A stretch of DNA of 64,000 nucleotides from JALYYC01 sp039922495 (GCA_039922495.1 JBDTEO010000024.1:34060-98059); one strand, 5' to 3'; positions 16,153 to 24,679 are shown, counted from the stretch's first letter. Notes: generated by a model from the letters alone, not told the origin. Made by a program: numbers and translations.

Positions 16153-18060
16153 ATGGCTCGCTGGTTGGGCTGGCGGCAGCAGCCGGAACCACCCCACGAT
16201 TCCCTCGCGCCGGCGCCGAAGCCGGCTGGCGACCTCCCGGCGGCCGCCGACCAGACCCAGCTCGACGAGGCGCGGGCAGTCCAGGCCCGACTCCGGCAGG
16301 ACCTCGCGGAGCTGCTCAAAGCGCATCGCCAGCAGGGCCGGATCCTGGAGCGAAACGAGAAGCAGCTCGAGCAGGCCGAGCAGGAGCTCGATCGTCAGCG
16401 GGATACCGTCGCCGCGCAACTGAAAGAAGTCGCCGACGGGCGCAAGGCCGCCGCGGAGCAGGCCAGCCGGGTCCGCGAGCTGGAGGCGACCGCCGACCAG
16501 CATGCCCGGCTGCAAGCTACGCACCAGGCGCTCGAACGCGAACGCCAGGACCTGACCGACCGGCTCGCCGAGATCACTCGCAGCCGGGCGAATCTCAACG
16601 CCGAGCGCGAGCGGCTCATGGCGCAGGTCGCCACCGCGCACGCGACGCTCGCCGCCCGCGAGGCGGAGGTCGCGTCCCTCAAGAACGATCTGGAAGCGAT
16701 CGACGCCGAGCTGGCCCGGGCGAAGAAATCCCTGGCCGAGGCTGGTGCCGAGAACGCCAGGCTCAAGGCCGAGAACGACCGCGTTGCCGAGATCGAGGCG
16801 GCCCGGATCCACCTGCAGCTCGAGAACGACACGCTGGTTGCCCGCTCCGACGTCGCTCGCACGCAGCTGGCCGAGGCGGAACAGGCGCTCGCCACCGCAC
16901 AGGCCACCATTAAGGCGGCTCAGCGACTCTCGTCATCGGTGGAATGGCGCGGCGCGCTCGATAGCGTCCTGGACGCTGCGTCGGAACTGGTCAAGTTTGA
17001 GCGCGGGACGCTGGCGCTCGTCGATGAGCTGCAGGAAGAGCTCAAGGTGGAGGCCGCTCGCAACAGTCCCATCGCCGTCAGCGAGATGTCGCGCTTCAAG
17101 GTGGGCGAAGGCATTGCCGGGTGGGCGCTCTCGCATCGGCAACCGGTGCTGGTTAAAGACAGTCGCTCCGATGCGCGCTTCAAGGCCTCGGATCCCAAAC
17201 ACCAACCGCGGTCCTTCATCGCGGTGCCACTCCTGGCCGACAACGAGGGCCTGGGAGTCCTGACGCTGGCGCGGCCCGCCTCCGACCCCTTCAGCGAGGA
17301 CGACCTTCGCAACCTGGCCCGAGTCGCCACCGACGCCTCGAACGCGCTCATCAACGCCCGCCTCATCGACCTCCTCAAACAGCGCGAGGACCGGCTCACG
17401 ACGCTCGTGCGCAAGGCCCGCGAGCTGACCGCCGCCCAGGACATCAAGGCCGTGGTCGAGTTCGCCCTCTCCAGCGCGCTCGAGCTTGGCGGTGGCAAGG
17501 CCACGCTGCTCGCCGTCCGTAACCCGAAAACCCTCGAGCTCGAGATCATCGGCAGCCACGGTCTGCCCTCAACGATTACGGAGGAGCGCATCGCCTGGGG
17601 TGCCCCGGCCGCGGCGGATGTCATCCGCACCGGCAAGCCATGGGTGTCGCCGATGCGGGAGATGCTGCCGCCGGCGATGGTCGAGAGTGGCGAGCAACTG
17701 GGACTCAAGACGCTGGTCTGCGTGCCGTGCGGCCGCCCGGCCCAGCCGCAATCCCTGGACGAGAGTGCACTCTTGAGCCGCTCCGATACCGACGGGTCCG
17801 ATGAGACCAGCGGCGTGCTCAACGTCTACCGTGACACCCTGGACCCGATCCGCGCCGCCGATCTCGATCAGCTAAAGGCGTTCGCCGAGCAGGTCGCCGT
17901 CGCGATCCAGAACGTCCGGCGGGCCGAGCGGGTCAAGGAACAGCTGCAGGCGACGGCGTCGCAGAACACCCGGATGATGGGACGCGAGCGATATATCAAC
18001 CAGCTGCTCTTTCGGATCCGGCAGCTCGAACAGGAACTCGGCCGCTACAAGGCCGCCTGA
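16153..18060 (+). CDS. Coiled-coil protein with GAF domains
   Basis: A 635-residue protein. Residues about 40-260 are a long, highly charged coiled coil rich in Glu, Arg, Ala and Gln. A GAF domain follows at about 262-400 (SRFKVGEGIAGWALSHRQP, SDARFKASDPKHQPRS), then a second GAF-like region at about 410-610 and a short C-terminal coil (RIRQLEQELGRYK). The first GAF resembles that of the histidine kinase at 12110-13846, so the two are probably paralogous sensors. No kinase, cyclase or DNA-binding domain follows. Immediate coupling to cpaF suggests a scaffold or regulator of the pilus or secretion ATPase; this is inference. Confidence 0.8.
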   Translation: MARWLGWRQQPEPPHDSLAPAPKPAGDLPAAADQTQLDEARAVQARLRQDLAELLKAHRQQGRILERNEKQLEQAEQELDRQRDTVAAQLKEVADGRKAAAEQASRVRELEATADQHARLQATHQALERERQDLTDRLAEITRSRANLNAERERLMAQVATAHATLAAREAEVASLKNDLEAIDAELARAKKSLAEAGAENARLKAENDRVAEIEAARIHLQLENDTLVARSDVARTQLAEAEQALATAQATIKAAQRLSSSVEWRGALDSVLDAASELVKFERGTLALVDELQEELKVEAARNSPIAVSEMSRFKVGEGIAGWALSHRQPVLVKDSRSDARFKASDPKHQPRSFIAVPLLADNEGLGVLTLARPASDPFSEDDLRNLARVATDASNALINARLIDLLKQREDRLTTLVRKARELTAAQDIKAVVEFALSSALELGGGKATLLAVRNPKTLELEIIGSHGLPSTITEERIAWGAPAAADVIRTGKPWVSPMREMLPPAMVESGEQLGLKTLVCVPCGRPAQPQSLDESALLSRSDTDGSDETSGVLNVYRDTLDPIRAADLDQLKAFAEQVAVAIQNVRRAERVKEQLQATASQNTRMMGRERYINQLLFRIRQLEQELGRYKAA

Positions 18061-18079
18061 GCCGCACGGCCCAGCCGGG

Positions 18080-18439
18080 CTAGCGGAGCCGGCGTTTGCG
18101 CTTGGCCGCCAGGTTGAGGCGGCCGAGGATAAAGGCGTCGATCACGCGATGCGAGGCGACCACGCCATCGCCGACGCGGCGAGAACCCTTGCGGCGGTCG
18201 GTCTTGAGATCGATCAGGTACTTCTCCTGCTGCGCCCAGACCAGTTCGATCAGGCGGCTGAAGGTGACGTCAGGCTCGACCACGATCCCCTCGACCTCGA
18301 TCCGTTCCCGAACCGGTACGGGAAGCTCCTTGGCCTCGGCCAGGTTGAGCCGCTCCAACGCCTCCAGCAGGTCATCCAGGCGGCGGAGATGATAGCGGCG
18401 CTCCGCTTCGTTCCCGTATGCCTTAGGTGTTGTGTCCAA
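18080..18439 (-). CDS. Hypothetical protein (119 aa)
   Basis: A short charged protein (RRYHLRRLDDLLEALERLN, VPVRERIEVEGIVVEP, RVIDAFILGRLNLAAKRKRR) with no signal or membrane segment and no family I recognise. The TTG start at 18439 is supported by AAAGGAGA about seven bases upstream. The basic tail could bind nucleic acid. It lies 20 bases after the Nif3-like gene on the same strand and may be co-transcribed with it. Confidence 0.7.
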   Translation of the reverse strand: MDTTPKAYGNEAERRYHLRRLDDLLEALERLNLAEAKELPVPVRERIEVEGIVVEPDVTFSRLIELVWAQQEKYLIDLKTDRRKGSRRVGDGVVASHRVIDAFILGRLNLAAKRKRRLR

Positions 18440-18459
18440 GCGGTTCTCCTTTCAGGATT

Positions 18460-19284
18460 TTATGCCCGTATAACCCCGGCGCCGGCGATTACTTCGACAC
18501 CCTGTTCCTCAATGGCGGCGATGACGCGGTTGACGCCGATCGAGTCGCTTGGCATGTGACCGGTGATGATCAAGTTCGCGCCCGGCCGCTGCAGCAGCTC
18601 GAGCTCCCGCAGGTCGCGATCGTCCAGGTGCATCGCCAGGATGGTGTCAATGCCGTGCTCATAATACGTGCGATAGATGGCCGCGCCGCCATTGGTCCCG
18701 GCCGCCATCTGCACGATCCAGCGGCCGACCGGGTTCCGCTCGGCGCCCAACCAGAGCTCCGGCTTGACCAGGGCGCGGGCCATCTCCGGCACCAGGGCGA
18801 GCGACGCCACCAGCGCTCCCGCGGTCAGGGATTGGTTCTGGCTCGCGGTCCGGACGAAGTCCTCGAAGAAGCGCCGCGCCAGGATGTCGGCGGCGAGGTG
18901 GATGTTCATCAGGGGCATCTGGAGCTGGCGGGCTGCCTCGACGACGCGGTCGTAGTTGGCGCTGTGCAGCGCCCGGGCGACCGGGCGTGCCCGGGCCAGA
19001 ACCAGCGGCTCAGCGACCGCGGCCGGGATGCCTTCGGCCAGCATCTGGTCGCGATGCCGGCCGATGATCCTCGGGATGCCAAGCCGCGCAGCGTTGCCCA
19101 GAGGGTGGTGGGCGATGACGCCGTCCAGGCCGAGTGCTCGCGCCAGCAGCACCTCGCCGACGTCGATATCGATCCCGAATAGGACACGGCTGACGTCGCC
19201 GTCCACATAGACCTGCGAGTCGGCCGGCGTGGCGTTGCAGGCCGCCAGCCGGTTGGCCACCTCCATGATCTCGGTCAACCGCAC
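18460..19284 (-). CDS. Nif3-like (NGG1p-interacting factor 3 superfamily) protein
   Basis: A 274-residue protein with Nif3-superfamily features: N-terminal LTEIMEVANRL, an early metal-ligand region GVIAHHPLGNA, HSANYDRVVEAARQL in the middle, and C-terminal IITGHMPSDSIGVNRVIAAIE. Nif3/DUF34 proteins are dinuclear-metal proteins without an agreed function. The reading frame is open far upstream, but that part lies opposite the plus-strand gene at 19312. The start is therefore placed at GTG 19284, where homology begins (MRLTEIMEV). The gene is divergent from that plus-strand gene. Confidence 0.7.
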   Translation of the reverse strand: MRLTEIMEVANRLAACNATPADSQVYVDGDVSRVLFGIDIDVGEVLLARALGLDGVIAHHPLGNAARLGIPRIIGRHRDQMLAEGIPAAVAEPLVLARARPVARALHSANYDRVVEAARQLQMPLMNIHLAADILARRFFEDFVRTASQNQSLTAGALVASLALVPEMARALVKPELWLGAERNPVGRWIVQMAAGTNGGAAIYRTYYEHGIDTILAMHLDDRDLRELELLQRPGANLIITGHMPSDSIGVNRVIAAIEEQGVEVIAGAGVIRA

Positions 19285-19311
19285 AACGGTTGCGATTATG
19301 CTGGTTTCCGC

Positions 19312-19668
19312 ATGGACGGCGGGTTCGCTCCAACCTTCAAGGAGGCGGTGGGCCGCTGGCGGCGGCGTCATCGGCATCCACCCCAAAACGAGACCTGGTT
19401 CGCCGTCCACTACCGGGTTGGCTGGCTCGTCGAACGCTTGAACACGCTGGAAAGCATCCACCTGCTGCGCCAGGGCCTTGATGTGCGATCGTTGTCGGCC
19501 GAACGTCCGGCCAGGAAGCGCAAGGGCGAGGGCGAGGGGGACGGCGTCGGCACCCTGGATGGCGAAGGCCAGGATCCCGACCTCGCCGACGAGCCCGAGC
19601 CCACCGTGGCGGGCGAGCCCGCCGTCGAGGAAACCCAGTCCGCCACGCCGGCTGGCGATGCCGGATAA
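19312..19668 (+). CDS. Hypothetical protein with charged low-complexity C-terminus (118 aa)
   Basis: The first 60 residues look folded (WFAVHYRVGWLVERLNTLESIHLLRQGLD). The rest is a charged tail (KRKGEGEGDG, then many Glu, Asp, Pro and Ala). No known domain is recognised. It starts 27 bases from the divergent Nif3-like gene and is followed by a tiny membrane-protein gene and a deoxyribosyltransferase-like gene in the same direction. Confidence 0.6.
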   Translation: MDGGFAPTFKEAVGRWRRRHRHPPQNETWFAVHYRVGWLVERLNTLESIHLLRQGLDVRSLSAERPARKRKGEGEGDGVGTLDGEGQDPDLADEPEPTVAGEPAVEETQSATPAGDAG

Positions 19669-19675
19669 TCGCGCC

Positions 19676-19822
19676 ATGCGTCGGGGGATGCGGCCGCGAT
19701 GGATCAGCGCCCTGCTCGGGGGCATCGTCCTGCCGTTCGACCCGCTGCTGGGAATGGTGATGCTCGTGATCGCGCTCTGGCAGCCGAAGCGCAGGCCCCA
19801 GGTGGACACACCCAAGCCATGA
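19676..19822 (+). CDS. Small membrane protein (48 aa)
   Basis: A 48-codon frame with a basic start (MRRGMRPRW), one transmembrane helix (ISALLGGIVLPFDPLLGMVMLVIALW) and a polar tail (QPKRRPQVDTPKP). ATG 19658 is an alternative start that would overlap the preceding gene. Its stop overlaps the next start as ATGA, which supports it being a real gene. The role is unknown. Confidence 0.55.
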   Translation: MRRGMRPRWISALLGGIVLPFDPLLGMVMLVIALWQPKRRPQVDTPKP

Positions 19823-20268
19823 AGGTGTACCTCGGACGGGCGGTCAGCGGCGAGCTCGGCCCGCGCAGCCTGGAGGCAGTCCAGCTCGCCCACCGCGCGT
19901 TGACGGCGGTGGGCGTTGGCATCCTCTGCGAGCGAGTCGCCGACCCCGACTACCGGCCGGGGCTGGATCGGCCCGAGCTGATCGCGGAGATGATGCGCCG
20001 CGAGCTACTGGAGGCGGACGCCGGCTGCATGGAGATGACCGGCCGTAGCAGCGGCGTGGGTTTCGAGGCCGGTTGGCTCGCCGGCCGGAACCGTCCGGTG
20101 CTCATCCTCTATGACGCTGATGAGGCGCCGTCGTCCTCGATCGTGCGATTCCCGCCATTCGACCACTGCATCGCGTTCGGCTATCGCGACCTGATGGAGA
20201 TCCGGGAAGCTGTGACCGATTTCGTGCAGACGATCGCCACCCACGCCGCGTACCGGGCGAACGCCTAA
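19819..20268 (+). CDS. Nucleoside 2-deoxyribosyltransferase-like protein
   Basis: A 149-residue protein resembling the nucleoside 2-deoxyribosyltransferase / deoxynucleoside-5'-monophosphate N-hydrolase (Rcl/DNPH1) fold. It opens with a beta strand and helix (MKVYLGRAVSG), has the conserved MEMTGRSSGVGFEAGWLAGRNRPVLILYD where the Glu is the likely nucleophile, and ends with a helix. Family members cleave or exchange the N-glycosidic bond of deoxynucleosides or dNMPs. The call rests on pattern and size; the exact substrate is not predictable. ATG 19819 overlaps the preceding stop by four bases. Confidence 0.6.
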   Translation: MKVYLGRAVSGELGPRSLEAVQLAHRALTAVGVGILCERVADPDYRPGLDRPELIAEMMRRELLEADAGCMEMTGRSSGVGFEAGWLAGRNRPVLILYDADEAPSSSIVRFPPFDHCIAFGYRDLMEIREAVTDFVQTIATHAAYRANA

Positions 20269-20314
20269 GCCCGCGACCACGCCGTTCGTCGCGATCGATT
20301 CGTAGACTGGATCG

Positions 20315-20821
20315 ATGGGATTCCGTGCCTGCGTGCTGACGGTCAGCACCAAGGGCGCCCGCGGTGAGCGCCAGGACGAGAGCGGGGAGAAAGTCGCCGA
20401 GATGCTCGGCAGGCTGCCCGCCGAGATCGTTGCCCGTGCGGTGGTTTCCGATGACATCGACGACATCCGCCGCCAACTGCGGGACTGGATCATGGCGACC
20501 GACCCGCATCTCATCGTCCTGACTGGCGGCACCGGGCTTGGCCCGCGGGACCTGACGCCGCAGGCGCTCGAGCCGATGCTCGATTACCCGATTCCTGGGA
20601 TGGGCGAGGCCATGCGCGCCGCTGGTCTTCGCAAGACGCCGCACGCCATGCTGTCGCGCTCGCTCGCCGGCGTCGCCGGGCAGACGGTTATCCTGGCCCT
20701 CCCCGGGAGCCCCCGGGGTGTCGCCGACAGTCTCGAGGCGGTCCTCGAAGCGCTGCCGCACGGCCTGCGCACGCTCCGCGGCGAAATCGGCGACGCCCCC
20801 GCGGCCCATCGGCCCAGCTGA
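20315..20821 (+). CDS. moaB: Molybdenum cofactor biosynthesis protein MoaB/MogA family
   Basis: A 168-residue MoaB/MogA protein that adenylylates molybdopterin before molybdate insertion. It has the N-terminal strand RACVLTVSTKGARGERQDESG, the MPT-binding motif LIVLTGGTGLGPRDLTPQAL, and the late motif TVILALPGSPRGVADSLEAVL. MoaC is encoded 2.2 kb away on the other strand. Both would supply the molybdopterin required by the formate dehydrogenase at 4638-7808. Ten bases separate it from the DUF72 gene. Confidence 0.92.
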   Translation: MGFRACVLTVSTKGARGERQDESGEKVAEMLGRLPAEIVARAVVSDDIDDIRRQLRDWIMATDPHLIVLTGGTGLGPRDLTPQALEPMLDYPIPGMGEAMRAAGLRKTPHAMLSRSLAGVAGQTVILALPGSPRGVADSLEAVLEALPHGLRTLRGEIGDAPAAHRPS

Positions 20822-20830
20822 GCCGCCCGC

Positions 20831-21706
20831 ATGCTCCGGGTCGGCATCTCGAGTTGGACCGAACCGACGCTGATCAAGAGCGGCGCCTTTTATCCGCCGG
20901 AGGCCACCAGCGCGGAGGAGCGGCTGCGTTTCTACGCATCGAAGTTCCCGATCGTCGAGGTGGACAGCTCCTTTTACGCCATCCCCAACGCGAAGACGGC
21001 GAGCTTATGGGTCGAGCGGACGCCGAAGGATTTCGTCTTCCATGCCAAGGCCTATGCCCTACTGACGCAGCACCCCACGCCCTCGGCTCGACTGCCGAAA
21101 GACCTGCGCGAGAAGCTGGCCGACCGTCGCGCCAACGTCTACTTCAAGGAGCTCAGCCCCAAAGACCAGGAAAGCGTCTGGGATCGGTTTCGCGAGGGTC
21201 TCCAGCCGCTGTACGATGCCGGCAAGCTGGGCGCCGTGTTGTTCCAGTTCCCGAAATGGTTTCTGCCTTCGCCGGCGGCCTACCGCTTCATGGAGGACCT
21301 TCGTGAGTGGCTTCCGGACTTTCGGATTGCCATCGAGTTCCGCCAGGCCGGCTGGATGAAGGAGGGGCGCCGCGACCGTGTCCTGGGCTTCCTCAAGGAT
21401 CACGGCTTCACCTACGTGGTGGTGGACGAGCCGCAGGGGTTTTTGTCCAGCGTGCCGCCGATGGTGGCCACCACCGCGCCACTGGCCATGGTCCGTTTTC
21501 ACGGCCAGAATCGTGAGAACTGGGAGCGCAAGGGTATCAGCGCGGCCGAGAGATTCCGCTACCTCTATCAGCCGGCCGAGCTGCAGCGATGGGTCCAGAG
21601 CCTGAAACAGATGGAATCGGCTGCCGACGAGGTCCACGCGGTGATGAACAACTGCTATGCCGACTATGCCGTCCGGAATGCGGCCGACCTGGCCAGTCTG
21701 CTCTAG
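20831..21706 (+). CDS. DUF72 family protein (TIM-barrel-like)
   Basis: The 291-residue product carries the DUF72 signature: N-terminal VGISSWTEPTLIKSGAFYP, then EVDSSFYAIPNAKTASLWVERTP, FVFHAKAYALLTQHP, VLFQFPKWF, IAIEFRQAGW, and a late VRFHGQNRENWERKG with C-terminal NNCYADYAVRNA. DUF72 proteins have a TIM-barrel-like fold and no established reaction. Length is normal for the family. Confidence 0.92.
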   Translation: MLRVGISSWTEPTLIKSGAFYPPEATSAEERLRFYASKFPIVEVDSSFYAIPNAKTASLWVERTPKDFVFHAKAYALLTQHPTPSARLPKDLREKLADRRANVYFKELSPKDQESVWDRFREGLQPLYDAGKLGAVLFQFPKWFLPSPAAYRFMEDLREWLPDFRIAIEFRQAGWMKEGRRDRVLGFLKDHGFTYVVVDEPQGFLSSVPPMVATTAPLAMVRFHGQNRENWERKGISAAERFRYLYQPAELQRWVQSLKQMESAADEVHAVMNNCYADYAVRNAADLASLL

Positions 21707-21771
21707 GCGAAGGACCCTCGAAGGGAATTCCCCCCGTTCCCAGTTAAAGGGATAGCGCCCTGGGCGCGACC

Positions 21772-22983
21772 ATGCAGGCCTACCAGTCTCCGCCCTGTCC
21801 GTACTGCGGGATCACCTGGAATCCTCCGGGGGCCCAGGCCTGCGCCAATTGCCGCAACGCGCTGCCCCCGCAAGCCCCGGCCTACGCGCCTCCGGGCTAC
21901 GGGCCGCCCGGCTACCCGCCGCAAGGCCAATATCCGGGCGCTCCGGCCGGCTATCCGAGTCCCCAGGGGCCGCCCTATGCCGGTTACCCGCCCGCGGGCT
22001 TTCCGCCGGCCGCGCCGTATGCGCAATCCGTTCCCTACGGCCAGTATGGGTCGGCACCAGTCGCCGGTCCTGCCAGCGGGCCCGCTGGGGCGCCGGCCGG
22101 CAGCGTCAAGATCCTCGGACGTGACCTGGTGCTCCCGTTTCAAGTCCCGCCGGCCGTCCTCGCCTATCAACGGTTCGCGCTGGCCGGCGCGGCCGCCATC
22201 GTCGTGCTGGCGGTGGTGGTGCTCGGCGTCACGCCGGCCATGTCCGCTGGCGAGATCGCCACGGCCCAGCGGGCGCTTACGCTGACCGTCTCGCATCAAG
22301 CCAGGGTTGATGGCGCCTTTGCCAAGTTTTTCAGCACACAGGCCGGGTCGAACGATCCCAATGTGGAAAAGAAGACGCTGCAGCAAGAGGCCACGATCTT
22401 TGCTGACGGGCTGGCCGCTGTCCAGGCCGACGAGGCGGCACTCCGGTCGAGCGATCAGCACCTCGCATGGCTTCAACCGGTCACCCCGCTCAAGGCATCC
22501 GCGATCGCCGCGGAGCGGCGCCGGCTGAGCGCGACGCTGTCCGGGCTGACCCAGGCGGACGCGGCGCTTACCGTGGCGGTCAACGAGTCGAACGTCGCGC
22601 TGCCCTATATCGACGCGCTGATCGATTACACCAAGATGGGTGCGGCACTGGGCAAACACGATCTCGTCGGCGCCGGCGCGCCTTATCCGGACGCTCAGCA
22701 AAAGCTCGAGCTCGCCATGTCGCTCGATCACGCCGCGGGACTCCCGCCCGCCATCGCCAAGCAGGTCAGCAGCTTTAACGATGCCCTGAACAGTAGCGAA
22801 GCCCTGGTCCAGGCGCTGCAGGCCAAGGATGCCGCCGCGGTCAAGAAGGCGAACGACGCCATTCAGGCCGCCTTGAAAGCGATGGCGAGCCCGGCCGAGA
22901 CCGTGCCGCCAGACTACGAGAGCAAAACGTTCGGGCCGAAGCAAAAGGCCTACGACAGCGCCATCAAGGCGCTCAAGAGCTAG
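21772..22983 (+). CDS. Zinc-ribbon, Pro/Tyr/Gly-rich, single-pass membrane protein
   Basis: A 403-residue protein. The N-terminus carries a zinc ribbon (CPYCGITWNPPGAQACANC, residues about 9-27). About 90 residues of low-complexity Pro/Gly/Tyr/Ala repeats follow (YGPPGYPPQGQYPG type). A transmembrane helix lies at about 143-163 (FALAGAAAIVVLAVVVLGV), then an outside helical domain of about 230 residues, Ala- and Lys-rich with coiled-coil character. The order suggests a cytoplasmic zinc ribbon and tether with a helical extracytoplasmic domain. No function is assigned. Its stop overlaps the convergent moaC by four bases. Confidence 0.78.
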   Translation: MQAYQSPPCPYCGITWNPPGAQACANCRNALPPQAPAYAPPGYGPPGYPPQGQYPGAPAGYPSPQGPPYAGYPPAGFPPAAPYAQSVPYGQYGSAPVAGPASGPAGAPAGSVKILGRDLVLPFQVPPAVLAYQRFALAGAAAIVVLAVVVLGVTPAMSAGEIATAQRALTLTVSHQARVDGAFAKFFSTQAGSNDPNVEKKTLQQEATIFADGLAAVQADEAALRSSDQHLAWLQPVTPLKASAIAAERRRLSATLSGLTQADAALTVAVNESNVALPYIDALIDYTKMGAALGKHDLVGAGAPYPDAQQKLELAMSLDHAAGLPPAIAKQVSSFNDALNSSEALVQALQAKDAAAVKKANDAIQAALKAMASPAETVPPDYESKTFGPKQKAYDSAIKALKS

Positions 22984-23465
22984 TCGGGGCGGCGCACCGC
23001 GCCGCTCTTGCCTCCGTGCTTTTCCAGCAGTTCCAGTCCCTCGATCGTCATCCACCGGTCGGCGCTCTTCGCCATGTCGATCACAGTGAGCGCCGCGACG
23101 GCGGCCGCGGTCAGCGCCTCCATCTCGGCGCCGGTTTGCGCCTCGCAGCGAACCGTGGACTCGATCCGCAGGCCGGGCAGCTGCTGATCGGCCACACACG
23201 ACACGTCGACGAAGGTCAGCGCCAGCGGATGGCACATGGGAATCAGGTCGCTGCATCGCTTCGCGGCCTGGATGCCGGCGATCCGTGCGGTGGCGAAGAC
23301 GTCGCCTTTGGGGAGGTTGCCGGCGACGATGGCGTCCAGCGCCTCCACTCGCATGCGCACACGTGCCTGCGCCCGAGCCTCGCGATGACTCACCGCTTTT
23401 CCCGAGATGTCGACCATCCGGGCCTGGCCGCCCGGGCCGAGATGCGCGAGGCGATCCTGGTTCAG
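22980..23465 (-). CDS. moaC: Cyclic pyranopterin monophosphate synthase MoaC, probable CTG start
   Basis: MoaC converts the GTP-derived cyclic intermediate to cPMP in molybdopterin synthesis. Conserved stretches are MVDISGKAVSHREARAQA, GDVFATARIAGIQAAKRCSD, LIPMCHPLAL, EAQTGAEMEALTA and MAKSADRWMTI. The first standard start (ATG 23417) would lose the conserved N-terminus. The same frame continues upstream as LNQDRLAHLGPGGQAR, which matches normal MoaC N-termini, to a CTG at 23465 that overlaps the dinB stop as CTGA. That gives 161 residues, the usual length. No ATG, GTG or TTG is available upstream. Confidence 0.88.
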   Translation of the reverse strand: MNQDRLAHLGPGGQARMVDISGKAVSHREARAQARVRMRVEALDAIVAGNLPKGDVFATARIAGIQAAKRCSDLIPMCHPLALTFVDVSCVADQQLPGLRIESTVRCEAQTGAEMEALTAAAVAALTVIDMAKSADRWMTIEGLELLEKHGGKSGAVRRPD

Positions 23466-24679
23466 GTTGATTCCCCCCGCAGGCTGTCCAGATCGTCGCG
23501 CCGCACATCCTTCTGATGCGGCCGAGGCGCCATGCCCCGCGCAATGACCCGGTCGCCGAAGCGCGCACGCAGCGTGTCCAGTTGCGCGTCCAGCCTGGCA
23601 CGGCTCGAGGGTCGTGTTTCGAGCAGGCTGAGCTGGGTCGCGCCCGCCTCGAGGTTGCTGACGCCGGCGCCGATCAGGCGAACCGCGCGGCTGCGGTCCA
23701 CCTGCGTGTCGAGCAGCTCGGTCAGGGCCCTCGATAGATCGTCATCGCGGTCGGAGGCGGTGGCCAGGGTCGCCTGCCGCGATTGGGTGTCGAAGGGTTG
23801 ATATCGAATCTTCAGAACCACCGTCCGCGCCGCGAGTCGATGCGCCCGCAGGCTCTGCGAGACGTCCTGGAGCAGGCCCAGCGCCATCGCCCGGAGCCGG
23901 ACCGGATCCCGAAGATCGCGATCGAAGGTGACCTCGCGCGAGATGCTCTTGGGCTCGCCCGGCGGCAGCACCGGGCTGGGGTCGATGCCGCGCGCGTGGG
24001 CACCGAGCTGCCGTCCGTACCGCCCGAAGAGCTCGCCGAGCAGGGGGTCTGGGAGCGCCGCCAGCTCGCCGATCGTCCGGACGCCTACGCGGGCCAGCCT
24101 GGTGACGGTGGCGGGGCCACAGCCGGGCAGCTTCTGCAGCGGTAGCGTGGCCAGGAAGGTCGCCTCCTCTCCCGCCGGCACGACCACCAGCCCGCGCGGT
24201 TTGCGCAGGTCAGAGGCGACCTTCGCCACCAGCTTGCAGCTCGCCACGCCGATGCTGATGTCGAGGCCGCAGCCGCGCTTGACCTCATCGCGAAGGCGTT
24301 GGGCGACCGCTGAGGGCGGACCCATCAGCGCCTCCTGGCCGGTCAGGTCGAGGTAGGCCTCGTCGAGCGCCAGCGGTTCGATCACCGGGGCGTAGTGATC
24401 CAGGACGCCGAAGACAGCCCGCGAGGCCTCGCGGTAGGCGGGGAAATCACACGGGACGAACGTCGCGGTTGGACACAAGCGGCGTGCGCGGCTGAGCGGC
24501 ATCGCGGAACGCACGCCAAAGGGTCGCACCTCATAGGACGCTGCCGCCACCACGCCGCGCTCCCCCGGCTCGCCGGTGCCACCGACGACCACCGGCTTGC
24601 CGCGCAATTCGGGACGGCGCAGCTGCTCGACCGAGGCATAGAACGCGTCCAGATCCACGTGCATCACGACTCGCGTCAT
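23462..24679 (-). CDS. dinB: DNA polymerase IV (Y-family translesion polymerase)
   Basis: A 405-residue Y-family polymerase. The metal-binding start is VVMHVDLDAFYASVEQ; then come ASYEVRPFGVRSAMPL, the second acidic site LALDEAYLDLTG, and the HhH region LPLQKLPGCGPATVTRLARVGVRTIG. A little-finger domain follows with ISREVTFDRDL. It copies damaged DNA at low fidelity. ATG 24679 is chosen because homology begins there; the open frame upstream is not conserved. AGGAGGTG lies about 14 bases upstream. It is followed by moaC with a four-base overlap. Confidence 0.93.
   Translation of the reverse strand: MTRVVMHVDLDAFYASVEQLRRPELRGKPVVVGGTGEPGERGVVAAASYEVRPFGVRSAMPLSRARRLCPTATFVPCDFPAYREASRAVFGVLDHYAPVIEPLALDEAYLDLTGQEALMGPPSAVAQRLRDEVKRGCGLDISIGVASCKLVAKVASDLRKPRGLVVVPAGEEATFLATLPLQKLPGCGPATVTRLARVGVRTIGELAALPDPLLGELFGRYGRQLGAHARGIDPSPVLPPGEPKSISREVTFDRDLRDPVRLRAMALGLLQDVSQSLRAHRLAARTVVLKIRYQPFDTQSRQATLATASDRDDDLSRALTELLDTQVDRSRAVRLIGAGVSNLEAGATQLSLLETRPSSRARLDAQLDTLRARFGDRVIARGMAPRPHQKDVRRDDLDSLRGEST

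Noticed and set aside
19285..19893. N-terminal 200 residues of the long minus-strand frame containing the Nif3-like gene
   Set aside because: They lie opposite plausible plus-strand genes and have biased composition; Nif3-like homology begins only at GTG 19284.
20831..21706. DUF72 gene as a UV endonuclease or other repair enzyme
   Set aside because: The motifs are those of DUF72; a repair role would be a guess from TIM-barrel fold and nearby repair genes.
21703..23601. 632-codon minus-strand frame across the zinc-ribbon gene and moaC
   Set aside because: Low-complexity Arg/Gly shadow; the plus-strand protein has a zinc ribbon and membrane helix and moaC is in another frame.
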